The position numbers were made by a program, and so were the translations under genes. Source: Lentisphaerota bacterium (GTDB taxonomy: Bacteria; Verrucomicrobiota; Kiritimatiellia; RFP12; UBA3636). Taken from it: DNA of 16,694 nucleotides. Below, in pieces: positions 6,716-12,918 of this stretch (within the stretch, counting starts at the first letter, position 1; each line of letters opens with the position of its first letter). Below the pieces are notes generated by a model that saw only the letters and a list, made by a program, of their open reading frames with translations, made no database searches and had not been told where the DNA came from. The stretch covers positions 1-16,694 of the forward strand of contig JAAZAI010000018.1 in the NCBI GenBank assembly GCA_012514445.1, read 5' to 3'.

Positions 6716-8548
6716 ATGAGCGGTGCCGAGGGTTCCAAGATCAGGATGCTGTCGACCCACGTGGCGAACAAGATCGCCGCGGGGGAGGTCGTCGAGCGCC
6801 CGGCCTCCGTCGTCAAGGAGCTGCTCGAAAACGCCCTCGACGCCGGCGCCACGCGCATCGACATCGTCGTCACCGCCGGCGGCCGCAAGCTCGTGAGCGT
6901 CGCCGACAACGGCGGCGGCATGAACCGCGACGACGCCATCATGGCGCCCGAGCGCCAGGCCACGAGCAAGATCCACGACGTGGACGACATCGAGAACATC
7001 GCCACGCTCGGGTTCCGCGGCGAGGCGCTCGCCTCCATCGCCTCCGTCTCGCGCTTCACGCTGCGCACCCGCCGCCCCGAGGACGAGTCCGGCACCGAGG
7101 TGTCCATCGTCGGCGGCAGGCTCCAGGACGTGAAGGACTGCGGCTGCCCGCCGGGGACGTGCATCGAGGTGCGCGACCTCTTCTTCAACGTCCCCGCCCG
7201 CCGCAACTTCCTGCGCGCGTTCACGACCGAGCAGGCCCACATCCGCAACGTCTTCGTCGTCCACGCCATCGCGCACCACGACGTGGCGTTCTCGCTCAAG
7301 TGCGATGGCGACGTCGCCTACCAGCTCGCCGCCGCCGAGGCGCTCCGCGACCGCATCCTCGAGATCGGCGGCGCGGACGAGCTCGAGCGCCTCGTCCCCG
7401 TCGACTGCACGCTGGGCGCCATCCGCGTCCACGGCTTCGCGGGGCTTCCGAGCTGGACGCGCGGCGACCGCAACGGCCAGTTCATCTACATCAACCGCCG
7501 TCCCGCCACCGCCCCTGTCGTCCTCGGCGCGATCTCCGAGGCGTATCCGAAGCTCGAGGACAACCGCAAGCCCGTCCTCTACCTCTTCATCGACCTGCCG
7601 CCGGACCAGGTGGACGTGAACGTGCACCCGACGAAGCGCGAAGTGCGCTTCCGCCGCCTCGCGGACGTTCGCGAGGCCGTCATCGCGGCGCTGTCCACGG
7701 CTCTCAACCGCGCGGGCGTCGCCGCGCCCCCGCCCGCCGCGCCGTGGACGCCCCCGCCCGCCCTGGGGTCGTCGCCCTGGACGCCGTCCCAGCCTCCCGC
7801 GGCGCCGTGGCCCCAGGCCGCCGGCCCCGCGGCCCCGCCGGTGCGGCCGCTGCCGTCCTTTGCGTTCGCTCCCGCGCCGAGAACTCCCGCCGAGGCGCAG
7901 CCCACGCCCACGCCCCCGGCGGAGGTGGCCTTCTCCGAGGCCACGGTGCAGATGCCTGCGGGCTCGCCGTGGACCCAGTTTCGAATTCTCGGCCGCCTCT
8001 CCGCCGGCTACGTGCTGCTGGAGACGAACGACGGCTACACCGTCGTCGATCCCGCGGCGGCTCACGAGCGCGTGCTCTACGAGAAGCTGCTGCGCGTCGC
8101 GGCCGGCGCCGGACGCGTCTCCCAGCGGCTGCTCATCCCGCAGTCCGTCGAGATGAAGCCGCTCGATCACCGGCGCGTGGAAGGCGTCCTGCCGGTGCTC
8201 GAGGAAATGGGTTTCGGCATCGCGCCGCTCGGCAAGGACGCCTTCATCGTGGACGCCGTTCCCGACGCCCTCGCCGGCGCCTCGTGCGAAGCGGTGCTGC
8301 TCGACACGGCGGCCGCGCTGGAGGACGCGGGCGCCGGACGGCGCGGCCGCGAGCGCTGGCGGGAGGAACTCGTCGCGAAGGCGGCGAGCCGCGCCGCCGT
8401 GCGCACGCGCGGCGCGCTCTCGGCGAAGGAGCTCAACGCCATCGTCGTCGATCTGGCGGCCTGCGAAATGCCCTACACCAGCCCGGCGGGAAGGCCGACG
8501 ATGATCTTCACCTCGTTCCGCGAGCTGGACCGCCGATTCGGGCGCTGA
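6716..8548 (+). CDS. mutL: DNA mismatch repair protein MutL with degenerate endonuclease motifs
   Basis: 610 residues. MutL links mismatch recognition by MutS to strand removal. The N-terminal GHKL ATPase is intact: IAAGEVVERPASVVKELLENALDAGA (20-45, catalytic Glu35), DNGGG (64-68), ATSKI (82-86), LGFRGEAL (98-105), then FFNVPARRNFLR and VNVHPTKREVRF. A Pro/Ala linker spans about 335-410. The C-terminal dimerisation domain (about 420-610) aligns with endonuclease-type MutL, but the metal-binding residues are gone: DQHAxxExxxxE reads D445-P-A-A-A-H-E451-RVLY-E456; the ACxxAV motif reads A-S558-RAAV; the C-P-H-G-R-P motif reads S589-P-A-G-R-P594. Nicking activity is therefore unlikely. The protein is full length with ordinary codon use, so this is not a decaying gene. 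The ATG is preceded by a promoter with no room for a leader. mutS is not in the window. Confidence 0.95.
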   Translation: MSGAEGSKIRMLSTHVANKIAAGEVVERPASVVKELLENALDAGATRIDIVVTAGGRKLVSVADNGGGMNRDDAIMAPERQATSKIHDVDDIENIATLGFRGEALASIASVSRFTLRTRRPEDESGTEVSIVGGRLQDVKDCGCPPGTCIEVRDLFFNVPARRNFLRAFTTEQAHIRNVFVVHAIAHHDVAFSLKCDGDVAYQLAAAEALRDRILEIGGADELERLVPVDCTLGAIRVHGFAGLPSWTRGDRNGQFIYINRRPATAPVVLGAISEAYPKLEDNRKPVLYLFIDLPPDQVDVNVHPTKREVRFRRLADVREAVIAALSTALNRAGVAAPPPAAPWTPPPALGSSPWTPSQPPAAPWPQAAGPAAPPVRPLPSFAFAPAPRTPAEAQPTPTPPAEVAFSEATVQMPAGSPWTQFRILGRLSAGYVLLETNDGYTVVDPAAAHERVLYEKLLRVAAGAGRVSQRLLIPQSVEMKPLDHRRVEGVLPVLEEMGFGIAPLGKDAFIVDAVPDALAGASCEAVLLDTAAALEDAGAGRRGRERWREELVAKAASRAAVRTRGALSAKELNAIVVDLAACEMPYTSPAGRPTMIFTSFRELDRRFGR

Positions 8549-8570
8549 GCGCCGCGTTCCGCGGCGCTCA
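8546..8570 (+). terminator. Hairpin containing the mutL stop codon
   Basis: Perfect 10-bp stem TGAGCGCCGC (8546-8555) with 8561-8570, loop GTTCC. It begins with the mutL stop codon. No T-run follows, so it could act with rho or as a 3'-end stabiliser rather than as a classical terminator. Confidence 0.5.
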
Positions 8571-8573
8571 GTC

Positions 8574-8639
8574 CTGCCCGCAAGCCCCCTGTGGCTTGCG
8601 GGATGCAGGAGTTCTGCCTGCAAGCCCCCTGTGGCTTGC
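8574..8639. repeat. Tandem pair of hairpin-forming repeats between convergent genes
   Basis: A 26-base sequence occurs at 8574-8599 and again at 8614-8639 with one mismatch (period 40). Each copy contains GCAAGCC-CCCTGT-GGCTTGC, a 7-bp stem with a 6-base loop; in the first copy the stem extends to 10 bp (8577-8586 with 8593-8602) and is further flanked by TCCTGC/GCAGGA. The second copy overlaps the TAG stop (8639-8641) of the minus-strand HAD-like gene. The pair probably acts as a two-way 3' boundary for mutL and the convergent gene. Neither side has a T-run. Confidence 0.65.
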
Positions 8640-9337
8640 TAGGCTCGGGAATTGATGAGCGCCATGACGGCGTCCACCGTGTCGGAGGCCGGCACGGTCC
8701 CGGCGGTGAAGTCGACGCCGGAGAAGTCCTGGAAGCTGATCATGGGATTCGTGAACGCGGCGGTCCGCATGCCGGCCATCACCGCATGGCGCACGGATGT
8801 GGCGCTGGCCACGATCGCCGTGCAGAAGCGGGCGTTGAGCTTGAGCGTCCGCGCGGCGCGGCTCCAGATGTCCGCGGGATACTCGCCGAAGCGGTCGCAG
8901 CGATCGCACTTGAGCACGACGGCGCCCTCGAGGCCGAGGGTCTCGACGCGCGCCTCGACGACGCTTTGCGTGCGCATCGTCACGAAGACCACATGGGCGT
9001 TCGCCTCGAGCGTGCGCTTGCAGACGGCGAGGATCGCCTCGTCGACCGGGGCCTTCTCGGCCGCATGATCCATGTCCGAGGCAATGGAGGCGATGGCGGA
9101 CTCCGTCTTGCCTTCGGCGCCGAGGAGCGTGCGCAATGCGGTGTTGACCTTGTGCCCGAAGAGGTGGCGCGGGAAGGTCCCCTTGTCGGTCTTGGCGCCG
9201 GCGCCTTCGAGCACCTTGGCGCAGGCCTTCTCCAGAGCGGAGATTCCGTCGATCAGCGCAAAGTCGAAATCCACGATGAGTCCGCAAGCGCGTTTCGAGG
9301 TGGGGGCTGTCTCCTGTTCTGTGGATTCGTCTGACAT
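8639..9337 (-). CDS. HAD-superfamily-like protein with lost catalytic residues
   Basis: 232 residues, cytoplasmic. The fold order of a beta-phosphoglucomutase-type HAD phosphatase is recognisable: motif I GLIVDFDFALIDG (Asp23 and Asp25 kept, but the usual Gly-Thr after them is Phe-Ala), a helical cap region (about 35-95), motif II VVFVTMRT, and a C-terminal segment NARFCTAIVASATSVRHAVMAGMRTAAFTNP. In active relatives the segment before it has a Lys (GKPxPDxY) and motif IV has acidic residues (xxDSxxGV); here these read GEYPADIW and ASATSV, so motif III and IV residues are missing. It may bind a phosphate ligand or act non-enzymatically. A TTG at 9352 gives a 5-residue longer reading, but the ATG at 9337 has GGAG nine bases upstream and is preferred. 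It has its own promoter just past mtaB. Confidence 0.65.
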   Translation of the reverse strand: MSDESTEQETAPTSKRACGLIVDFDFALIDGISALEKACAKVLEGAGAKTDKGTFPRHLFGHKVNTALRTLLGAEGKTESAIASIASDMDHAAEKAPVDEAILAVCKRTLEANAHVVFVTMRTQSVVEARVETLGLEGAVVLKCDRCDRFGEYPADIWSRAARTLKLNARFCTAIVASATSVRHAVMAGMRTAAFTNPMISFQDFSGVDFTAGTVPASDTVDAVMALINSRA

Positions 9338-9400
9338 CGATGAGGTCTCCAAATTGGGTGAGCGGCGCCGTGATGAACGGATGGCGCTTTAAACGTCTGC

Positions 9401-9430
9401 ACTATACAATAGATGGTTGCACCCCGTCAA
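9401..9430 (-). promoter_or_regulatory. Promoter of the HAD-like gene
   Basis: On the minus strand TTGACG (9430-9425), an 18-base spacer and TATAGT (9406-9401), close to consensus. The -35 overlaps the TGA stop of mtaB (9429-9427). The predicted start near 9394 leaves a 57-base leader with GGAG before the ATG at 9337, so the gene can be expressed separately from the gsp-mtaB transcript. Confidence 0.65.
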
Positions 9431-10704
9431 ACGGCATTTCCCGTCACGATGCCGTCGACCGCGGAGCGGACGCGCATCGCGACGAGGCGGCCGACATCGG
9501 CCGTCGCAAGCCCCTCGATGCGGGCTTCGACGTATTCGCTCGTCCAGCCGCGGCCGTCGCCGTCGCCGTCCACGCGCTCGACAAGCACTTCTGCCTCGTC
9601 ACCGACGAAGCTTGCAGCGAATCGTTTCCGCTTCTCTTCGCCGATCGCGATGAGGCGTTGCGCCCGCTCGCGGCGCGTCGCCACGGGCACCGCGCCGTCC
9701 ATCGCCGCCGCCGGCGTGCCGGGGCGCTCGCTGTAGGGGAAGACGTGAAGATTGCTGAAGGGGAAGCGTTCGATCATCCCGACGCTCGCCTCGAACGCCG
9801 CATCGTCTTCGCCGGGGAAGCCGGTGATCACGTCCGCGCCGAGTCCGAGGCGCGGCACGCGCGCCAGAGCGTCCTCCACCGCCGCCGCGTACTGCTCCGG
9901 CGTGTAGCGGCGGCGCATGCGCTTGAGCACGCCGGCATCGCCGCTCTGCAGCGGGTAGTGCAGCGTGCGGCAGAGTCGGGACTCCGCCGCGGCCATCAGG
10001 TCCACGAGATCGCGCTCGGCCGTGCCGGGCTCGATCGAACTGAGGCGGATGCGCGCGACGCCGGGGACGGACGAGGCCGCGCGGGCGAGATCCGCGAGCC
10101 CCGCCTCGCCGTCGCGCCAGCAGGCGACGTTGACGCCGGTGAGGACGATCTCGCGAAAGCCCTGCGCGGCGAGGCCCGCGATTTCGGCGAGGATGTCGGC
10201 GAGCGGGCGGCTGCGCGGTGCGCCGCGGGCGTCGGGGACGATGCAGTAGGCGCAGCGGAAGTCACAGCCGTCCTGCACCTTGACCGGCGCGCGCGTCGAG
10301 GCGAAGCGCGGGAGATACGGGCGGAAGCCATTCCCGCTGAGCGCAGCCGCCACGATGCGCGCGACGGCCTCCGCGGGGCTCCCGGGCGCGCCGACGTGGA
10401 CTTGGCCGCTTTTCTTTTCGACGACGGCGTCCACGCCGCCTTCGAGAATGCGTTCGGGGCCGACGACGCTGGTCGTGCAGCCGGACATGACGACGCCGCC
10501 CGCCCCGGCGCGGCGCGCGGCGCGCGCGAGGCGCATCGATTCGCGTTGCGCGGCGGCCGTCACGGTGCAGGTGTGCAGGACGAGGACGTCGCAGAGACCG
10601 CCTTCCGGCACGATGGCGTGCCCTTCGTATTCAAGCGCGCCGGCGATCGTCGCGGTCTCGGCGTGGTTGAGGCGGCAGCCCATGGTTTTGATGGCGATCT
10701 TCAT
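9427..10704 (-). CDS. mtaB: tRNA (t6A37) methylthiotransferase MtaB
   Basis: 425 residues, radical-SAM enzyme. MtaB adds a methylthio group to t6A at position 37 of tRNAs reading ANN codons, giving ms2t6A. The N-terminal methylthiotransferase domain opens with IKTMGCRLNHAE, matching the MtaB type (TLGCKxNxxE) rather than MiaB (TYGCQMN) or RimO (SLGCPKN). Its cluster ligands are Cys10, Cys46 (HTCTVT) and Cys76 (SGCTTS). The radical-SAM cluster is C147-DFR-C151-AY-C154. SSIEPG, LHYPLQSGDAGVLKRMRRRY and DVITGFPGED are family landmarks; a TRAM-like domain ends the protein (about 355-425). It starts four bases after the gspK stop with GGAG in the gspK tail, so it is probably translated from the pseudopilin transcript, an unrelated housekeeping partner. 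Confidence 0.93.
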   Translation of the reverse strand: MKIAIKTMGCRLNHAETATIAGALEYEGHAIVPEGGLCDVLVLHTCTVTAAAQRESMRLARAARRAGAGGVVMSGCTTSVVGPERILEGGVDAVVEKKSGQVHVGAPGSPAEAVARIVAAALSGNGFRPYLPRFASTRAPVKVQDGCDFRCAYCIVPDARGAPRSRPLADILAEIAGLAAQGFREIVLTGVNVACWRDGEAGLADLARAASSVPGVARIRLSSIEPGTAERDLVDLMAAAESRLCRTLHYPLQSGDAGVLKRMRRRYTPEQYAAAVEDALARVPRLGLGADVITGFPGEDDAAFEASVGMIERFPFSNLHVFPYSERPGTPAAAMDGAVPVATRRERAQRLIAIGEEKRKRFAASFVGDEAEVLVERVDGDGDGRGWTSEYVEARIEGLATADVGRLVAMRVRSAVDGIVTGNAV

Positions 10705-10708
10705 GGCC

Positions 10709-11587
10709 TCACCACTCCATCCACCGGTGGATGCGGCCGGCGCCGCGCTCGTAGACGCATTGCACCGTGCGGCGCACGCCGGCGCGCTGCGCGGTGGCGG
10801 TGATGCGGAAGAAGCCGCTCTCGACGCCGAGGCGCGGGAGGATGGCCTGGAGCGCGGCGATCTCCTTCGCGGAGAGGGCGTCGCCTTCGCCCATGAGCAG
10901 CTTGTGCGCCTCCGTCATGCCGAGGGAGGCGAACCACTCGCCGCGGCGGCGCGAGCGCAGAACGCGGTTGAAGAGCGTCTCGGCCGTGCCGATCTCGGCG
11001 CCCGCGCCGAGCGCGAGGGCGACGAAGACGTCGTGCGAGACGGTGTTGATGTTGATCCGGCCATCGCCGAGGACCGTGAGGGAGGGCAGGGCGGCGGCGA
11101 CGGCGGCGGGATCCGCGCCGGGTGCGAGGAGCAGCTCCTCCTCGGCGCGCAGCACGGCATTGGTGCGCAGCACCAGCGTCTCCCGCCACCAGGCGTCGAG
11201 GAGTCGAGCCTGGCCCATGGCGTCCTCTTCCCGGGCGTTGGAGGCCTTGGCGAGCAGGAAGCCGAGCGCGCGGTCCGCTCCGGCGGGGAAGCGCAGGCGG
11301 GCGCGTTCGTCGGACACGGTCGCGACGGCCGCGCCGTGGCGGAAGCCCTGGGCCCACGGCTCGAGGAGGTGGTCGGCGCCGTTGGTGTCCGCGTCGATGG
11401 CCCAGGCGGCCATGGCGGCGGCGGAGAAGGCCTCCGCGCGGAGCTGGGCGCGGGCGATGGCGTCGGCGGCGAGGCGGGAGCGCGAGAGCGCGGCGGAGCC
11501 GGCCATGAGGGCGACGCCGACAACGAGGGCGACGGCGACGAGCATGAAGACGAGGATCGCGCCGGAGCGGGAGGCGGGGGTGTTCAC
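10709..11587 (-). CDS. gspK: GspK-like type II secretion minor pseudopilin
   Basis: 292 residues. GspK caps the pseudopilus tip together with GspI and GspJ. The N-terminus (VNTPASRSGAILVFMLVAVALVVGVALMAGSAALSRSR) has the short basic leader and hydrophobic helix of GspK, which lacks the Glu5 found in other pseudopilins. A long alpha-rich region follows; GDGRININTVSHDVFVAL and GMTEAHKLLMGEG resemble the 'INxNTA' helix-hairpin region of GspK, and a beta-rich C-terminus ends at WMEW. The start is the GTG at 11587, the only start placing the helix near the N-terminus. No SD lies before it, because the palindromic element at 11593-11743 separates it from gspJ; in the inferred pre-insertion sequence it would overlap the gspJ stop as GTGA. 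The frame stays open upstream through gspJ, but that part is a shadow. Confidence 0.82.
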   Translation of the reverse strand: MNTPASRSGAILVFMLVAVALVVGVALMAGSAALSRSRLAADAIARAQLRAEAFSAAAMAAWAIDADTNGADHLLEPWAQGFRHGAAVATVSDERARLRFPAGADRALGFLLAKASNAREEDAMGQARLLDAWWRETLVLRTNAVLRAEEELLLAPGADPAAVAAALPSLTVLGDGRININTVSHDVFVALALGAGAEIGTAETLFNRVLRSRRRGEWFASLGMTEAHKLLMGEGDALSAKEIAALQAILPRLGVESGFFRITATAQRAGVRRTVQCVYERGAGRIHRWMEW

Positions 11588-11592
11588 GGGCG
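11582..11592. repeat. Left copy of an 11-bp direct repeat flanking the palindrome
   Basis: GTTCACGGGCG (minus strand CGCCCGTGAAC) directly borders the left arm of the palindromic element. It contains the gspK GTG start. The identical second copy is at 11744-11754. This is the arrangement expected of a target-site duplication. Confidence 0.6.
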
Positions 11593-11743
11593 ATTCGCAA
11601 TAGGGCCGCGAACCAGAGAAACGGCGCGCTCGGAGATCGCGCCCTACCCGGGAAACCCCGCACAACGTGAGCCCACGAGGTAGGGCGGGCTCTCCGAGCA
11701 CGCCGCTGCAAATGAAAAGCGGCCCTATTGCGAATGGCTGGGC
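11593..11743. mobile_element. Candidate MITE-like palindromic insertion between gspJ and gspK
   Basis: Outer arms ATTCGCAATAGGGCCGC (11593-11609) and its exact reverse complement (11719-11735) match 17/17. Inner arms 11622-11647 and 11680-11705 match 23/26 as reverse complements, around a 32-base loop. Total arm-to-arm length is 143 bp; eight more bases (11736-11743) precede the right direct repeat. It codes for nothing and would fold into one long hairpin in DNA or RNA. Such elements are usually mobilised in trans by a transposase elsewhere; none is in the window. Alternatives are a structured intergenic RNA element or a repeated extragenic palindrome. Confidence 0.6.
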
Positions 11744-11754
11744 GTTCACGGGCG
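11744..11754. repeat. Right copy of the 11-bp direct repeat
   Basis: GTTCACGGGCG, identical to 11582-11592. It holds the last codons and TGA stop of gspJ (CGC CCG TGA on the minus strand), preceded by AAAGGAG, which is a ribosome site for an overlapping start that is no longer next to gspK. Confidence 0.6.
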
Positions 11755-12321
11755 CTCCTTTCCCGGCAGGGCGAAATTCGCCTGCATGACGGCGGCTTCG
11801 ACGACGAGGTCTCCGACGGTGGCGCGCACGAGGCCGGGCGGCGTCTCGCCGGTCCAGGCGTCCGTCCATTCCAGCGTCTTCGCGGCGGGTTCGCGCGCGC
11901 CGGCGTAGGCGAGTCGGAAGACGGGGGGCGAGCCGAACCGCTCGACCGAGAGCGGGTCGTCGCTGCCGGCTTGTGTCAGGGTGCGGACCATGACGCCGTC
12001 GGCGTCGCGGCTCCAGCGGACGATGGCGACGACGGCGTCGCCATCGGAGCGGGAGGGCGAGAAGAGTCGGGCGAAGGTCATGGCGTCGTCCTCGCCGGCG
12101 AAGGACGAGCCGCCGAGGGGCATGGCGCTGGCGAGGTCCTGTTCCAGCGCGGCGAGCATGAGGACGCGGCGCGTGCCGTCGTCTCCGGAGGCGGAGACGG
12201 AGGCGAAGCTGCGCAGGGCGGCCGAGATCGCGGCGGCGGCGGCGATCATCGCGAGGCCGGCGGCGGCCGAGGCGACGAGCAGCTCGACGAGGGTGAAGGC
12301 GTGGCGGCGGGCGGGCTTCAT
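11746..12321 (-). CDS. gspJ: GspJ-like type II secretion minor pseudopilin
   Basis: 191 residues. The prepilin motif is RRHA-FTLVELLVASAAAGLAMIAAAAAI: a short basic leader, Phe+1, Glu+5 and a hydrophobic helix, so it is a substrate of the prepilin peptidase. Ala replaces the usual Gly at -1, as in the neighbouring gspI. The rest (DGTRRVLMLAALEQDLASAMPL..., then beta strands with VVAIVRWSRDADGVMVRTL) has the pattern and length of GspJ. GspJ joins GspI and GspK at the pseudopilus tip. Its ATG overlaps the gspI stop (ATGA), so translation is coupled. The stop lies within the direct repeat bordering the palindromic element. Assignment as J rather than another minor pseudopilin rests mainly on order (I-J-K) and size. 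Confidence 0.78.
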   Translation of the reverse strand: MKPARRHAFTLVELLVASAAAGLAMIAAAAAISAALRSFASVSASGDDGTRRVLMLAALEQDLASAMPLGGSSFAGEDDAMTFARLFSPSRSDGDAVVAIVRWSRDADGVMVRTLTQAGSDDPLSVERFGSPPVFRLAYAGAREPAAKTLEWTDAWTGETPPGLVRATVGDLVVEAAVMQANFALPGKERP

Positions 12322-12797
12322 GGCGTGGCCCCCGGAGGCGGGGCCGTCGCCGCGGGGGCCGGCATGGCGGGAGCGTCAAGCTTGATCGGCGGGAAGGTGG
12401 CGATGGCGAGCGAGAGAGGGGCCTCGTCCGGGCCGGGCGTGGCCTGGGCTTCGATGCTCCACGGCGCATCGAGGATTTTGGGCGGTGTGGCGCGGCGGAT
12501 CGTGTGCGCGGGGGTCCGGACGACGCGCAGCTCCGGCACGTCGACGCCGGCGCGGATGTTGGCGGCGGCGGTCCACGTCATCGCGTCGGCGGTGGCGAAG
12601 GCCGCGCCGCGCCGCTGGGCGCGGGACGATTCGCGCAGGGCGGCGGAGCAGAGCGCGAGAGCGGGGAGGAGGACGATCGCGCCGAGGGCGAGGGCGATCA
12701 GGACTTCGACGAGGGTGAATGCGGAGTTCGGAGTGCGTGAGTGCGTGAGTGCGTGAGTCTTGCTCTTAATCATAATCATAATCATAATCATAATCAT
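12318..12797 (-). CDS. gspI: GspI-like minor pseudopilin with start codons in a repeat array
   Basis: 159 residues from the first ATG. The prepilin motif NSA-FTLVEVLIALALGAIVLLPALALCSAAL (Phe+1, Glu+5, Ala at -1) is clear, and ALRESSRAQRRGAAFATADAMTWTAAANIRAG fits GspI. The C-terminal 40 residues are Pro/Ala-rich and unusual for the family. The leader is odd: five in-frame ATGs (12797, 12791, 12785, 12779, 12773) are all supplied by a TAATCA array (read MIMIMIMIMIK), and the next codons (THALTHSRT) are an 8-bp repeat. No ATG, GTG or TTG lies between the array and the pilin motif, so the gene must start in the array. The nearest SD-like GGGAG is 19 bases before the first ATG. The stop overlaps the gspJ start. 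Confidence 0.75.
   Translation of the reverse strand: MIMIMIMIMIKSKTHALTHSRTPNSAFTLVEVLIALALGAIVLLPALALCSAALRESSRAQRRGAAFATADAMTWTAAANIRAGVDVPELRVVRTPAHTIRRATPPKILDAPWSIEAQATPGPDEAPLSLAIATFPPIKLDAPAMPAPAATAPPPGATP
12731..12758. repeat. 8-bp tandem repeat inside the gspI leader
   Basis: GAGTGCGT repeated 3.5 times (12731-12758; minus strand ACTCACGC). It lies between the gspI start codons and the prepilin cleavage site. The unit is not a multiple of three, so gain or loss of one copy would shift the pilin out of frame. Confidence 0.85.
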
Positions 12798-12814
12798 AAT
12801 CGTAATCGTAATCT
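12767..12814. repeat. Hexanucleotide array TAATCN x8
   Basis: Eight tandem copies of TAATCN (N = A five times, then G, G, T). On the minus strand the TAATCA copies read ATG ATT in frame and give the candidate gspI start codons. Copy-number change moves the start by two codons and keeps the frame. Confidence 0.9.
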
Positions 12815-12816
12815 TG

Positions 12817-12893
12817 CTCCCACACTTTCTCGGCTACACTTACTCCCACACTTACTCGGTTACGATTAGGATTACGATTAGGATTAGGATTTC
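12817..12893. repeat. 26-bp tandem duplication and inverted hexamer array
   Basis: A 26-base unit starting CTCCCACACTT occurs at 12817-12842 and 12843-12868 (22/26 identical), followed by five GATTAN-type hexamers (12864-12893). These hexamers are the reverse complement of the TAATCN array at 12767-12814, so the two arrays can pair (for example TAATCGTAATC with GATTACGATTA) and fold the region upstream of gspI. The stretch 12798-12918 between gspI and the cation-efflux gene holds only these repeats and a small AAGCTTA/TAAGCTT hairpin (12903-12920) over the next stop codon. Confidence 0.75.
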
Positions 12894-12918
12894 GCATCGA
12901 CAAAGCTTACGACTAAGC

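Noticed and set aside
9340..10803. Plus-strand open frame (about 487 codons) opposite mtaB
   Set aside because: mtaB has all its cysteine motifs on the minus strand; the plus frame has shadow-type composition (Arg/Ala/His/Asp) and no start signals.
10709..12469. A single 586-codon minus-strand frame that could look like a large GspK fusion
   Set aside because: Only the part from 11587 down resembles GspK; the upstream part is an Arg/Pro-rich shadow of gspJ and crosses the palindromic element.
12731..12893. Possible CRISPR array
   Set aside because: Units are 6, 8 and 26 bp in direct tandem with no unique spacers and no cas genes.
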